Position numbers and translations under genes: made by a program | In this document: piece after piece, positions 1 through 8,843 of the stretch | Layout of the letters: every line of letters begins with the position of its first letter | Numbering within the stretch: the stretch's first letter is position 1 | Source of the DNA: Lichenicoccus sp963693035 | GTDB taxonomy: Bacteria > Pseudomonadota > Alphaproteobacteria > Acetobacterales > Acetobacteraceae | Direction: 5' to 3' | Length of the DNA: 64,000 bases | NCBI GenBank assembly: GCA_963693035.2 | Contig: CAXMMQ010000007.1 | Span: 606,354 to 670,353 of the forward strand | The notes under the pieces: generated by a model | What the model saw: only the letters and a program-made list of their open reading frames with translations | Told to the model about the DNA's origin: nothing | Databases searched by the model: none

Positions 1-1685
1 TCGCGCGAGCACAGGTCCAGCATGCCGCGCATCCCGTTCGAACCGCATGCAAGCAGCGTGCGCTGCTCGGGCATCGCCATGGCCTCTCGCACCATGCCGC
101 TGCCGTCCAGCGGCGTGCCGTCGCAGGCGCGTTCCACGGTGATCACGTGGCGCAGCGCGGGCGACAGCCCGCCCGGGACCGGCATGCTGAAGGCGTAGCA
201 GCCGTCGCCGCCGCGGGCCTCGAGCAGGTCGATGCGGAAGCTGTCGGCCACGATCTCGCCCAGGATCGCGCCGTTGTCGCGCACCCGCAGACGGATCCGG
301 TAGCCCGGCGTATCGAGGTTGCGCGCCCAGCCGGTGATGCGGTCCTCGTCCACAGTGTCGAGACGGCCTTCCATCGGGCTGGGAGCCGTGATCTGGCCGG
401 CCAGCCGACGACGCAATGCATGCAGCGCCGGACCCTGCTCCAGCCGCGGCAAGCATGAAACGCCGTCGCCCACCGATGCGTCCGGATAGTGCTCGGCGTA
501 GTCGTCCACGTTGCGAAACATGCCGCGGCTGTCGTTATCCACGAAGGTCTCGGACGCGGCACCCTCGGCCAGGATCAGATCGTGGCTGTCGAGTTCGACA
601 TGCACGTAGTCCACGCGCTGCAACGAGTGCTCCTGCAAGATGCTGCGGTCGTCCACCAGGCAGCGCGCCGGAACCAGCACGCCGTCGAGGCCCATCGCAT
701 GCTCGGGTGAGACCAGCAGGTCGCGACGCGGCAACCCCTCCCCGAGCGAGCCGGCGCGGAACCGGACCGGCTGCACGCCCGGATTGGCGGCGAGGAACCG
801 CCCGGCATAGGCGCGCCGGCCGATCCACTTGACCGGGCGGCGCGCACCTGACGCGGTGACAAGGAGGTCGCCAATCGCAAGCGCCTCGACCGGACGCTCT
901 CCGATCGCGGTCGGGATCAGCGTGCCGGTGACGTAGCAGGCAACGTCGGGCGTGATGGTGAGACTGCCGTCCCCTGTCTGCACGCCAGCCTGCGTGGTCG
1001 CGACGACCGCGGCGCCCGCATCGAACGACGTCCCGCCGCCGCCGCCCGCGTAGTTGCCCCCGCTACCGCCCGAATACCCGCCGCCGCCGCCGCCACCGCC
1101 GGCATTCGCGCCACCGCCGCCGCCGCCGCCGAAGCCACCGGCACCGGCCGCCAACTCGTATCGGGTGTAGCCGGCGGCACCTCCGGCGAACATGCCGGCC
1201 AGGCTGGCGCCGCCGCCACCATTGCCGGAGCCCGATCCTGCAGAACCCGCGCTCATAATGCCGCCGCCGCCGCCGCCGGAGTAGTTCACCGATGCGTAGC
1301 CGCCCCCGCTGCCGGTCCCACTGGCGCCAACGCTGCCCGGGCTGCCGGCGGTCTCGTAGCCACCGCCCCCGCCGCCTGCGATCAGCAACGGTAAATACGA
1401 ACCGCTCGACCCGGTGTTGGCGAGCACGAACGTGCCACCGCCACCCCCACCGCCGTTGAACCCATTCGTGCCGGCGCCCCCCATGCCACCGACGACGATC
1501 TCGAGTTGCTCGCCGGCGGTGAGGCTGACGGAGCCCTCCTCCTCGGCGCCGAGGCCCCCGCCCACACTGGGGCTCCCGCCGGCAGAACTCACGCCGCCCT
1601 GCGCACCGAACGCGTTGATGTCGTAGGTGCCGGTCGCACTGACCGTCACGAAGACCGGCACGCCGGTAAAGCTGTAGGTTCCCAC
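1..1685 (-). CDS. Glycine-rich Hint_2-domain protein (3' end outside window)
   Basis: The reading frame is open from a GTG at 1685 to the window edge, so the C-terminus is missing; a purine-rich RBS (AGAGGAAG) lies about 5 bases before the GTG. Residues 1-40 resemble the beta-rich start of Gly_rich_2 domains, followed by about 180 residues that are mostly Gly with Ala and Ser, then a Hint_2 (hedgehog/intein-type) domain from about residue 240. The Hint start has the expected Cys (ACYVTGT), and later motifs VSPEHAMGLDG and HVELDSHDLILAEGAASET are visible. A C-terminal beta-type domain follows (GRLDTVDEDRITGWARN region). Known Hint domains self-cleave; the cargo here would be the glycine-rich part, probably at the cell surface, but secretion and cleavage are inference. 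A broken paralogue lies at 2789-3612. Confidence 0.82.
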   Translation of the reverse strand, partial: MGTYSFTGVPVFVTVSATGTYDINAFGAQGGVSSAGGSPSVGGGLGAEEEGSVSLTAGEQLEIVVGGMGGAGTNGFNGGGGGGGTFVLANTGSSGSYLPLLIAGGGGGGYETAGSPGSVGASGTGSGGGYASVNYSGGGGGGIMSAGSAGSGSGNGGGGASLAGMFAGGAAGYTRYELAAGAGGFGGGGGGGANAGGGGGGGGYSGGSGGNYAGGGGGTSFDAGAAVVATTQAGVQTGDGSLTITPDVACYVTGTLIPTAIGERPVEALAIGDLLVTASGARRPVKWIGRRAYAGRFLAANPGVQPVRFRAGSLGEGLPRRDLLVSPEHAMGLDGVLVPARCLVDDRSILQEHSLQRVDYVHVELDSHDLILAEGAASETFVDNDSRGMFRNVDDYAEHYPDASVGDGVSCLPRLEQGPALHALRRRLAGQITAPSPMEGRLDTVDEDRITGWARNLDTPGYRIRLRVRDNGAILGEIVADSFRIDLLEARGGDGCYAFSMPVPGGLSPALRHVITVERACDGTPLDGSGMVREAMAMPEQRTLLACGSNGMRGMLDLCSR

Positions 1686-1724
1686 TTAAACTTCCTCTGC
1701 GGACTGGATCGGCCTCGAGACACG

Positions 1725-1830
1725 CTAGAGCATCATCCGATCGATCCTGCTCATCGAGCGGATAAAGATGCTCGCCAAAACAACAAGCTAGAGATTTCTT
1801 CCGATCCACTTTGATCGGAAAAAGCTCTAG
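1725..1830. repeat. Intergenic palindromic repeat family A, copy 1
   Basis: A 106-bp element beginning CTAGAGCATCATCCGATCGA and ending AAAAAGCTCTAG. It matches 33909-34012 nearly base for base over its length, and 14276-14380 in inverted orientation. Both ends carry CTAGAG/CTCTAG, so the element is bounded by a short inverted repeat. It lies between the 5' end of the Hint gene and the shifted 3' end of the sulfotransferase, whose alternative stop (TAG at 1827-1829) is inside the element. Confidence 0.85.
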
Positions 1831-1913
1831 GCGAGGGTCTCGCCCACTCCCTGCAGCGCGACCGGCACTTTGGTCGTGTTGAATTCGGGCATGCGCCAGA
1901 TCGTGGTGCGCTC

Positions 1914-2669
1914 TTAGCGCTCCCACAGGTCGGGCGGCAGGATCGTCTTGCGCGCGGTGGCGCGAACCTGCGGGCGCACCTCGTGCAGTCCGGGGCTGCC
2001 GAGCCGGGCATCAAACTCGCCAGTCTCGATCTGCACATCCTCGAAGTCGTGCCGGAACGGCGGCAGGTCGAGGAACTCGTAGATCGCCGCCATCGACGCC
2101 GCCGGATGGCCCGCCAGCGTGTCGTACGGCAGCAGCAGCAGGCGGCCGGCCTGCTCGCCGTGCATCGCCTGCTTCAGTCCGTTGAGTGCGAACCCGATCA
2201 TGCCGGATGGGCTCATCAGGCCGTCGGCGCGCGAATAGATCGTGCCGCCCTGCTCGAAGCCGAAGATCTTGGACAGCTCGAAAGGATTGCGCCGCACCAC
2301 CCGCTCGACGCTGTCGATGATCCACGGGATCGGCCGAACGCAGCAGATCACGCGGGCGTCGGGAAACAGTCGCGCCAGCAGGTCGAGCCGCGTGGTCCAG
2401 CCGCGGCTGGCGTCGAACACCATCCGGGCCGGCGCGATCGCGTGGTAGTAGCTGTCGAACAGGCCGCGCAGCACGGCGATGCGCTGGCCTTCGTCGAAGA
2501 ACACCGAGCCCTCGTGGCCGGCGCTCATCTCGGCCAGCATCGCGCCCACCATCGAGCTGACCGGGCTGGTGATGTTGGCGTGCAGCGCCGGGTTCTGCCG
2601 CAGCAGCGCCGCCAGCAGCGTCGAGCCGGAGCGCGGCAGGCCGGAGATGAAATTGATGCCGTTGCGCAT
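1914..2669 (-). CDS. Sulfotransferase family protein, C-terminus frameshifted
   Basis: A cytosolic-type sulfotransferase fold protein of 251 residues. The N-terminal GLPRSGSTLL is the PAPS 5'-phosphosulfate-binding loop, and DARVICCVRPIPWIIDSVER is the 3'-phosphate-binding region. The start is the ATG at 2669; a TTG one codon upstream is possible. The frame stops with TAA right after LPPDLWER. Shifting frame immediately after this, the DNA still encodes TTIWRMPEFNTTKVPVALQG and ends at TAG 1827-1829, which resembles the usual C-terminus of this family. A single-base lesion near 1914-1920 (or a sequencing error) therefore cuts off about 27 residues. The acceptor substrate cannot be told from the sequence. 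In Acetobacteraceae such genes often sit near surface-polymer genes, but no such neighbour is intact here. Confidence 0.78.
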   Translation of the reverse strand: MRNGINFISGLPRSGSTLLAALLRQNPALHANITSPVSSMVGAMLAEMSAGHEGSVFFDEGQRIAVLRGLFDSYYHAIAPARMVFDASRGWTTRLDLLARLFPDARVICCVRPIPWIIDSVERVVRRNPFELSKIFGFEQGGTIYSRADGLMSPSGMIGFALNGLKQAMHGEQAGRLLLLPYDTLAGHPAASMAAIYEFLDLPPFRHDFEDVQIETGEFDARLGSPGLHEVRPQVRATARKTILPPDLWER

Positions 2670-2788
2670 CAACCGCGACCTGCGGCTGTTGGCAGGCGGG
2701 GTTCCGGGGAGCGGAGCGGAGACGCGAGGCGTTCTTCCATGACGACTGCGTAGATCACAGCAGCTGACTTGTGTAACGACTTTTTATC

Positions 2789-3612
2789 CTAGGCAGCCTG
2801 GGAATGCAGGCGTTCGGCTCGGCCTTGCAGGAAGGCGAGCGCGTGCCCCTGCTGCGCGCCGGGTTCCAGCGCCGCCACCGCAACGGCCACGGCGCCTTCC
2901 AGCCCGCCGCCGAAGCAGGCGACCGGTTCGATCACCACGGGCGCGCCCGGCAATCGGGCGCCGTCGCTTTTGCGGCGGATATCGATCGCTTGGCGCGCCA
3001 TTGGCGACAGCCCGCCCGGGATCAGCAGGTCGAAGCCGTGCCGGCCGGTGCCGATGCCCGCCACCGCAAGGTCGCCGCGCGGCGCGTTCGCCAGCCCGGT
3101 ATCGGCAGGCTGAACGCAACGCAGCCGTCGCCGCCGCGCGCCTGCAGCAGGTCAGGCCGAAGGCTGTCGGCCACCACCTCGCCCAGGATCGCGCCGTTGT
3201 CGCGCACGCGCAGACGGATCTTCTGTCCAGGGTTCTCGATGTCGCGCGCGCAACCGACGATGCGATCGTCGTCGACCGCATCGAAACGGCCTTCCATCGG
3301 ACCGGTGGTGGTCTGTCCGGCCAGCCGGCGGCGGAGTGCCGCAAGCGCCGGTCCCTGCTCCAGGCGCGGCAGGCAGTCTCCGACGCCGCCCCCTCGGCCA
3401 GGATCAGGTCGTGGCTGTCGAGTTCGACATGCACGTAGCCGACGCGTGACAGGCAGCGCTCCCGCACGATGTTGCTGTCGTCGACCAGGCAGCGCGCCGG
3501 CACCAGCATGCCGTCGAGGCTTATTGGGTGCTCCGGTGAGACCAGCAGGTGCGGCGCGGCAACCCCTCGTCCAGCGAGCCTGCGCGGAACCGGATCGGCT
3601 GCACGCCCATGG
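2789..3612 (-). pseudogene. Broken second copy of the Hint_2 protein
   Basis: This is a degraded paralogue of the gene at 1-1685. Reading inward from 3612, one frame gives GVQPIRFRAGSLDEGLP, another gives VSPEHPISLDGMLVPARCLVDD and VHVELDSHDLILAEGAASET. The segment that in the intact copy follows (FVDNDSRGMFRNVDD and more) is absent, and the sequence jumps with a frame change into CLPRLEQGPAL and the C-terminal domain (MEGRFDAVDDDRIVG). The C-terminal domain then reads in a further frame (GFDLLIPGGLSP) to a stop at 2789. The entire glycine-rich half and the Hint start Cys are missing. At least two frameshifts and one internal deletion rule out function. DNA identity to copy 1 is obvious across 3040-3600. 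Confidence 0.85.
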
Positions 3613-3719
3613 ATGTCTCTCTGCGCCCGCTGTGGCTCAAGTTTGGTGGTCGATGTCGGCGATCGATGCAGGTCGCCGCTGCCTGGCGCTATCCTTCCCG
3701 CTATGCGTAGATCACCCTC

Positions 3720-5194
3720 GTTCCGCGCACGCAACCATCGCGGGCTGCGCGTCCGGCGGACCGCCCGTCTCAGGCCGGCTGGACGGCGCCACGACGCGGC
3801 CCCGCCCGCGCCGGGCCGCGGCACGATCGCCTCCTGCTCCTCGAGCCAGAGCAGTTGCCGACGCGCGCGCGACAGCGGGTGGGTGCCGTAGGCGCGGGCG
3901 ATCGCCTCGTCGGCCGGGCAGCGCAGCCCTTTCATCGCGGCCCGTGCCACCAGCGGGAACATGCCGCGTGCGTCGTCGGGGACGCCCGCCCGATCGCCTA
4001 GGCCCGCATCCAGGCCTCGCTGTCGAGCGCGTCGGGATCGATCCCGGACCGTGCGGTCGCCAGCGCCGCGCGGAACCGCGGCAGGTCGAGCGCGTCGCGG
4101 GCCAGCCCGTCGATGCGGCAGCAGACCAGAAATCCTGGTACAGCACCGGCACCGGCCGGAACGCGGCATCCGCCTCGTCCAGCATCGCCAGCAGCAGCGC
4201 GTGCATCCGCTGCCTGCGCTCTGGCGCCCCCGCCTCCGGATCGAGCCCGGGATCGCCCGACGACGCGACCGGGGCATGGGCTGCGAGCTGGGCCAGGATG
4301 TCGACCGGCGGTGCAGGGCGATCGCCGTGCCGGCCGCATCGCAGCCTCTCGCTCCGGCACCGGGCCCAGCAGCAGGGCGTGCGGATCGGCGGCGGCCTCG
4401 GCCGGCAACAGCAGCAGCGCGGGACCCGCTCCGCTGCTTGCAGACCCGACCATGCCGATCCGCACCCGCAGCGGGCGTGGCGACAGCGCAGGTCCCAGCG
4501 CCATGAACTCGCCGCGCGAGTGGTCGCGGAACGTCTCCGCCTGGCGCCGCTCCAGCCGCGCAGGTCTACGGCGCGCGCCATGCCGGTAGCGGGGTGCGCC
4601 CCATCAGGAAGTTCGAGGCCTCGGCGGCGACGCTCTTGGCGAGCTTGGCCAGCCGCTGGGTCGCGATCAGCCCGGCCACCCCGCGCTTGCGGCCGCGGCA
4701 CATCAGGCTGGTCATCGCGGCGAGGCACGTCCGCCCCGCCTCGTCGGAGACCTCCCGGCTACCGCACGCGCGAACAACTGCGCCTCGTCCACCACCACCA
4801 GCACCGGGAACCAATGTTCACGGGGCGCCTCGAACATGCCGTCGCAGAAAAGCCGCAGCACGGCGCATCTGCTGCTCGTCATCGAGCCCTTCCAGGTCGA
4901 GCACCACCGGTATGCGGTGCACACGAATGCGGCCGCCGGCGGAAGAGAGCGCCGTCTCGTCATGCGCGCTGGCGTCGATCACCAGATGACAAAACGGGCC
5001 GCGAGGCTGGCAAAACCGCCCTCCGGGTCGATCACCGCCTGCTGCACCCACGCCGCACTGTGTTCCAGCAGGCGGCGCAGCAGGTGCGACTTGCCGGAAT
5101 TGCGCTGCACCAGCGAAAGCGTCGAGAGCAGCTCCTCCAGGTCGAGCACCGCCGCCCCGGCGCCTGGCTCGCCGATCTGTATGGCAACCGTCAT
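3720..5194 (-). pseudogene. Broken HerA/DUF87-like ATP-binding protein
   Basis: The start ATG at 5194 lies 10 bases after the stop of the flavoprotein gene, suggesting a former operon. Pieces in order but in different frames: a P-loop (QRNSGKSHLL) with DPEGGFASL downstream, then IPVVLDLEGLDDEQQMRRA, then a Walker B (PVLVVVDEAQLF), then GVAGLIATQRLAKLAKSVA, then a long C-terminal part with RMHALLLAMLDEADAAFRPV and YQDFW, an in-frame stop at 3998-4000, and residual coding to about 3720 (CPADEAIARAYGTHPLSRAR). HerA-like ATPases bind DNA or act in DNA processing; the helix-rich tail suggests a DNA-binding C-terminus. Four or more frame changes make this non-functional. Family assignment rests on the P-loop, Walker B and TQR order. 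Confidence 0.72.
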
Positions 5195-5204
5195 CGCCGG
5201 GTGG

Positions 5205-6422
5205 TTACAGTCCGTGCGGAGTCGCCTGCACCCAACGCAGCACGCCCTCGGCGGCTGCACGTCCGGTGGCGAGACTGGCCTGCAGCAGGTAGCCGCCGGT
5301 CGGCGCCTCCCAGTCCAGCATCTCGCCGCAGGCGAACACGCCCGGCAGCGCTCGTAGCATGAAATGCTGGTCCAGCGCCTCGCGCCGGATCCCGCCTGCC
5401 GTGGAGATCGCGCTGTCGAGCGAGTCCGTGCCGACCAGACGCAGCGGCACCGCCTTGATCAGCGCCGCCAGCGCCGCCGGCTCGCGGGGAACCGGACCGT
5501 CCAGTGCCGCCTCGCGCAGCAGCCCGACTGCCTGTGGCGGCAGGCTGAGCGCGCGGCGCAGGCTGTTCGACAGGCTCTCGCGCTGCCGCACCCGCACGAG
5601 CCTGCCGGCCAGCTCCTCCACGGACCGGTCGGGCCGCAGATCGACCAGCAGCCGCACCTCGCCGTCGCCTTCGATGGCGTCCCGCAACGGCGCCGACAGC
5701 GCGTACACCGCGCCGCCCTCGATCCCGCGCATGGTCAGCATGAGGTCGCCGGTCGAGGCAATCGGGCCGCAGCGCAAGCCGACATGCTGCAGCGGCAGGC
5801 CGGCATGGCGGGCGGCAAATAGCTCGGACCAGTGCACCAGGAACCCGCAATTGGCCGGGCGGAACGGTGCCAGCTCGACGCCGCGCGCCGCCAGGAACTC
5901 CGCCCAGCCGCCATCCGAGCCGAGCCGGGACCAGGAGGCGCCCCCGAGCGCCAGCACCACGGCGTCCGCCCTCACCTCAGCGCTATCCTCGAGCGACAGC
6001 CGGCCCGTCTCCGACCAGCCGATCCAGCGCGAGCCGGGGCGCAGCTCCACGCCCTGCGCCCGCAGCCGGCCGAGCCAGGCGCGCAGCAGACCGGACGCCT
6101 TCATCGCGCGCGGGAACACCCGGCCGCTGCTGCCGGTGAACAGGGGCTGTCCGAGACCCTCGGCCCAGGACCGCAGATCGTCCGGCGTGAAGCGGTCGAT
6201 CGCCGGCGCCAGCCAGCCGCGGCCGGCACCATAGCGCTCCAGGAACTGCTCCAGCGGCTCCGAATGGGTCAGGTTGAGGCCGCCGCGCCCGGCGATCAGC
6301 AGCTTGCGGCCGGGCGTGCGCATGCGCTCGTGCAGCGTCACCGCGACGCCCGCCGCCGACAGCAGCTCGGCCGCGGCCAACCCCGCCGGGCCCGCGCCGA
6401 TGATCGCCACCTGCTGCTGCAC
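5205..6422 (-). CDS. BaiN/HI0933-family NAD(P)/FAD-dependent oxidoreductase
   Basis: A 405-residue flavoprotein, the usual length of the HI0933/BaiN family. The GTG start at 6422 is preceded by TTGGAGCG. An N-terminal Rossmann FAD motif (AIIGAGPAGLAAAELL) is followed by the family signature KLLIAGRGGLNLTHSE around residues 40-55, and the C-terminus carries the second FAD-contact region GVFACGEMLDWEAPTGGYLLQ. Members reduce double bonds of ring compounds in some gut bacteria, but the substrate for this branch is unknown. It is divergent from the FUSC efflux operon (154 bp between starts), so a shared regulatory region is possible. The broken HerA-like gene lies immediately downstream. Confidence 0.9.
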   Translation of the reverse strand: MQQQVAIIGAGPAGLAAAELLSAAGVAVTLHERMRTPGRKLLIAGRGGLNLTHSEPLEQFLERYGAGRGWLAPAIDRFTPDDLRSWAEGLGQPLFTGSSGRVFPRAMKASGLLRAWLGRLRAQGVELRPGSRWIGWSETGRLSLEDSAEVRADAVVLALGGASWSRLGSDGGWAEFLAARGVELAPFRPANCGFLVHWSELFAARHAGLPLQHVGLRCGPIASTGDLMLTMRGIEGGAVYALSAPLRDAIEGDGEVRLLVDLRPDRSVEELAGRLVRVRQRESLSNSLRRALSLPPQAVGLLREAALDGPVPREPAALAALIKAVPLRLVGTDSLDSAISTAGGIRREALDQHFMLRALPGVFACGEMLDWEAPTGGYLLQASLATGRAAAEGVLRWVQATPHGL

Positions 6423-6576
6423 CGGTCGTTCGCTCCAAGGAAAGGCGCCGCTTCTGGTCGCTATCGGCCATGCGCGCAAGAACCGGCGGCGCAAGCGAAC
6501 GTGAACCCTGCGGCCGGACCGGCGTTGAGCGCCACACCTGACCTCGTCCCGCACCCCCGATCCGGCGGAACCACCC

Positions 6577-8517
6577 ATGGCTGCCGCGCTCGACCGGCTG
6601 GCAGGCGCGATCAGCCTGGCAGGACTTCCGGCCGGCTGGTTCATGTTCTGCCTGCGCACCTGGCTCGCCATCGTGCTGGCGCTCGCCATCGCCTTCTGGC
6701 TCAGGCTGAGCAGCGCCGATTCCGCCGCTGTCTGCGTCGCCATCCTGGCCCATCCGCTGCGCGGACAGGCGCTGTCCAAGGCCGGCTACCGCATGGGCGC
6801 CACCGTGCTCGGCGCCGCGGTCGCGGTGCTGCTGTGCGCGCTGTTCCCGCAGAACCGCTTCCTGCTGCTCGGCGGCATCGGGCTTTGGATCGCCGCCTGC
6901 ACCGCCGCGGGCACCGTGACGCGCGATTTCCGGGCCTACGGCGCGATGCTGTCCGGCTACACCGCGGCGATCGTCGGCGTCGGCGTGATCGACCAGCCCA
7001 ACACCGCCTTCCTGACCGCGACGGACCGCATCGCGGTGATCGCGGTCGGCGTCGCCGCCTCCACCCTGGTGAATGACGCGCTGTCGGCGCCGGAGGCCTG
7101 GCGCCGCCTCGCGCGCGGGCTGCGCGACCAGGCTGCCGCCGTGCAGGCCGTGTTCGAGGACGCGCTCGCGGGCCGGCCGATCCCCGACGACGCACGCTGC
7201 GCGGCACTCGCCGACGCCATCCTGCAACTCGGCAGCCAGGCCGGCTACGCCCGCACCGAGCTGCAGGACGGTCCGCGACGGGCGGCGGGAGCCCGCAGCG
7301 CGATCGTGGCGTTGCTGGAACTGGTGTCGGACAGCCGTGCGATCGCCGCCGCGCACCAAGCCGGTGAGTTGCCTCCCGACTATGCCGACCGTGTCGGGGC
7401 CGCGCGCGACGACGACCACGCCCTTGCCGCACTCGCCGAGCAAGCCCATTTGCCAGCGCAGGCCTTCCTGGTCGAGCGCACCCGCATGGCGGTGGCGCAG
7501 CGAGCGCTCGCCGAGGACGGGCTGCGGGCGCTGGAGATCGGCGCCGCCCCCGTCCGCCAGGTGGCGCTCGCCACCCACCGGGATGTCTACGCGGCGCTGC
7601 TGAATGCCGCCCGCGTGCTGATCGCCTACAGTTTCGCGAGCGGCTTTTGCATCCTGTCAGGCCTGCCGGACAGCACCCTGCTGCTGATCAATGTCTCCGC
7701 CATGTGCGCGCTCAGCTCGATCAACCCGAACCCGACCAGCTTCGCCTGGGGCGTGGTGATCGGCGCCCCGCTGGCGGTCGGCGTCGCGGCGGTGGTCACC
7801 TATTTCGCGCTGACACAGGGCTCGAACATGGTGATCCTGGCGCTGGCGCTGCTGCCGCCGGTGTTCTTCGGCTGCGTGCTGAGCCTGCTGCCCACCACCG
7901 GTACCGTGGGCTTCATCATGCTGGTCTGGATGTTCATCGCGATCTCGCCCAGCAACCCGCAGAGCTTCGACCTGCTCACCTTCACCGAGAACGGCCTGCT
8001 GCTGATCCTGTCGAGTTTCATCGTGTTCCTGTCGATGGTGTTCCTGCTGCCGGCCTCGCCGCAGCGGCGCATCTTCCGCATCGCGGCCGCCATCGCGCGG
8101 GACCTGGAGACCCGTCCCGAGGGTGATCCGGCAACGCTGGTCACCCGGCACTACGACCGGCTGACGCAGGCCAGGCGCTGGATGCAGCACCGCCCGATCA
8201 CGCCGGTGCGCCAGGCGGTGTTCTCACGTTTGACGGCGATGGCGCATCTCGGCGGCGCGATCAGCCGTGCGCATCGGCATCTCGCGACGATCGCGCACGA
8301 CCGTCGGCTGGACGACCCGGCGCAGGCGGCGCACCGGTCGCTCGCCGCGCACGATGCAGCCGGGATGCGCAGTGCCGCCGCCGACCTGCTGGCGGCCGGA
8401 CCTGCGGCGCCGGCATCGCGGGACAACGCGGTCGGCGCCGCTTCCGGGCTGTATGGTGCCGCGGCACTCATCGAGGCCAATGCGCGCATGCTGCGGCTGA
8501 CCCGGATCATTCCCTGA
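6577..8517 (+). CDS. FUSC-family inner-membrane efflux protein (AaeB/fusaric acid resistance type)
   Basis: A 646-residue membrane protein with the two-block architecture of the FUSC family: about six membrane segments in residues 20-180, a large cytoplasmic region (about 190-345), a second set of segments (about 345-505) and a cytoplasmic tail. With the downstream DUF1656 protein and HlyD-type adaptor it forms the standard three-gene efflux module known for aromatic carboxylic acids and fusaric acid. No outer-membrane factor gene accompanies it. The stop TGA at 8515-8517 overlaps an ATG at 8517-8519 that begins the tandem-repeat tract, the remains of a translationally coupled junction. The start is the ATG at 6577; the RBS is weak. 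Confidence 0.92.
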   Translation: MAAALDRLAGAISLAGLPAGWFMFCLRTWLAIVLALAIAFWLRLSSADSAAVCVAILAHPLRGQALSKAGYRMGATVLGAAVAVLLCALFPQNRFLLLGGIGLWIAACTAAGTVTRDFRAYGAMLSGYTAAIVGVGVIDQPNTAFLTATDRIAVIAVGVAASTLVNDALSAPEAWRRLARGLRDQAAAVQAVFEDALAGRPIPDDARCAALADAILQLGSQAGYARTELQDGPRRAAGARSAIVALLELVSDSRAIAAAHQAGELPPDYADRVGAARDDDHALAALAEQAHLPAQAFLVERTRMAVAQRALAEDGLRALEIGAAPVRQVALATHRDVYAALLNAARVLIAYSFASGFCILSGLPDSTLLLINVSAMCALSSINPNPTSFAWGVVIGAPLAVGVAAVVTYFALTQGSNMVILALALLPPVFFGCVLSLLPTTGTVGFIMLVWMFIAISPSNPQSFDLLTFTENGLLLILSSFIVFLSMVFLLPASPQRRIFRIAAAIARDLETRPEGDPATLVTRHYDRLTQARRWMQHRPITPVRQAVFSRLTAMAHLGGAISRAHRHLATIAHDRRLDDPAQAAHRSLAAHDAAGMRSAAADLLAAGPAAPASRDNAVGAASGLYGAAALIEANARMLRLTRIIP

Positions 8518-8654
8518 TGCGCCGACATCTCATCGATGGTTCATTATGAGCCGACATCTCATCGATGGTTCATTATGAGCCGACATCTCATCGATGGTTC
8601 ATTATGAGCCGACATCTCATCGATGGTTCATTATGAGCCGACATCTCATCGATG
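8517..8654 (+). repeat. 29-bp tandem repeat, about 4.8 copies, at the FUSC/DUF1656 junction
   Basis: Units start at 8517, 8546, 8575, 8604 and 8633. Each begins ATG(A/C)GCCGACATCTCATCGATG and the first four continue GGTTCATT. The first unit differs by one base (ATGCGCC) and the fifth runs on into the DUF1656 gene. Because 29 is not a multiple of three, each unit start is in a different frame from the next; a second ATG inside each unit (CGATGG) opens further frames. There are no spacers, so this is not CRISPR. The simplest history is slippage or duplication of the gene start. Confidence 0.95.
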
Positions 8655-8830
8655 TCGGGGGCGTATTGATCTCCAGCTTCGTGGTGGAGGGGATCGTCTC
8701 GCTCGCCATCCTGCTGGCGCTGCGCCCGCTGCTGGCCCGGATCGGCTTCCAGCGCATCGCCTGGAACCCGCCGCTCGCCGAGATCGCCCTGCTGGTCTGC
8801 ATCTTCGGCCTCGTCACGCTGATCTTCTAG
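8633..8830 (+). CDS. DUF1656 small membrane protein (AaeX-like)
   Basis: A 65-residue protein with two predicted membrane helices, the typical size and layout of DUF1656/AaeX, always found between FUSC and HlyD genes. The ATG in the fifth repeat unit (8633) gives MSRHLIDVGGVLISSF, the usual start of the family (a short polar lead, then a helix). An in-frame start at 8594 would add 13 residues encoded by the repeat (containing HRWFIM) and is less plausible. No good RBS precedes 8633, since the upstream sequence is the repeat; the original coupled start was probably the ATG overlapping the FUSC stop. The HlyD gene follows 13 bases after the stop. Confidence 0.85.
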   Translation: MSRHLIDVGGVLISSFVVEGIVSLAILLALRPLLARIGFQRIAWNPPLAEIALLVCIFGLVTLIF

Positions 8831-8843
8831 AGGGCCATGCCGG

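Noticed and set aside
2804..5362. 852-codon plus-strand open frame
   Set aside because: It is antisense to recognisable Hint, HerA-like and flavoprotein coding sequence and has an Arg/Pro/Ala-rich, family-less translation, as expected for shadow frames in high-GC DNA.
8517..8654. CRISPR-like regular repeats
   Set aside because: Units abut without spacers and there are no cas genes; it is a simple tandem repeat.
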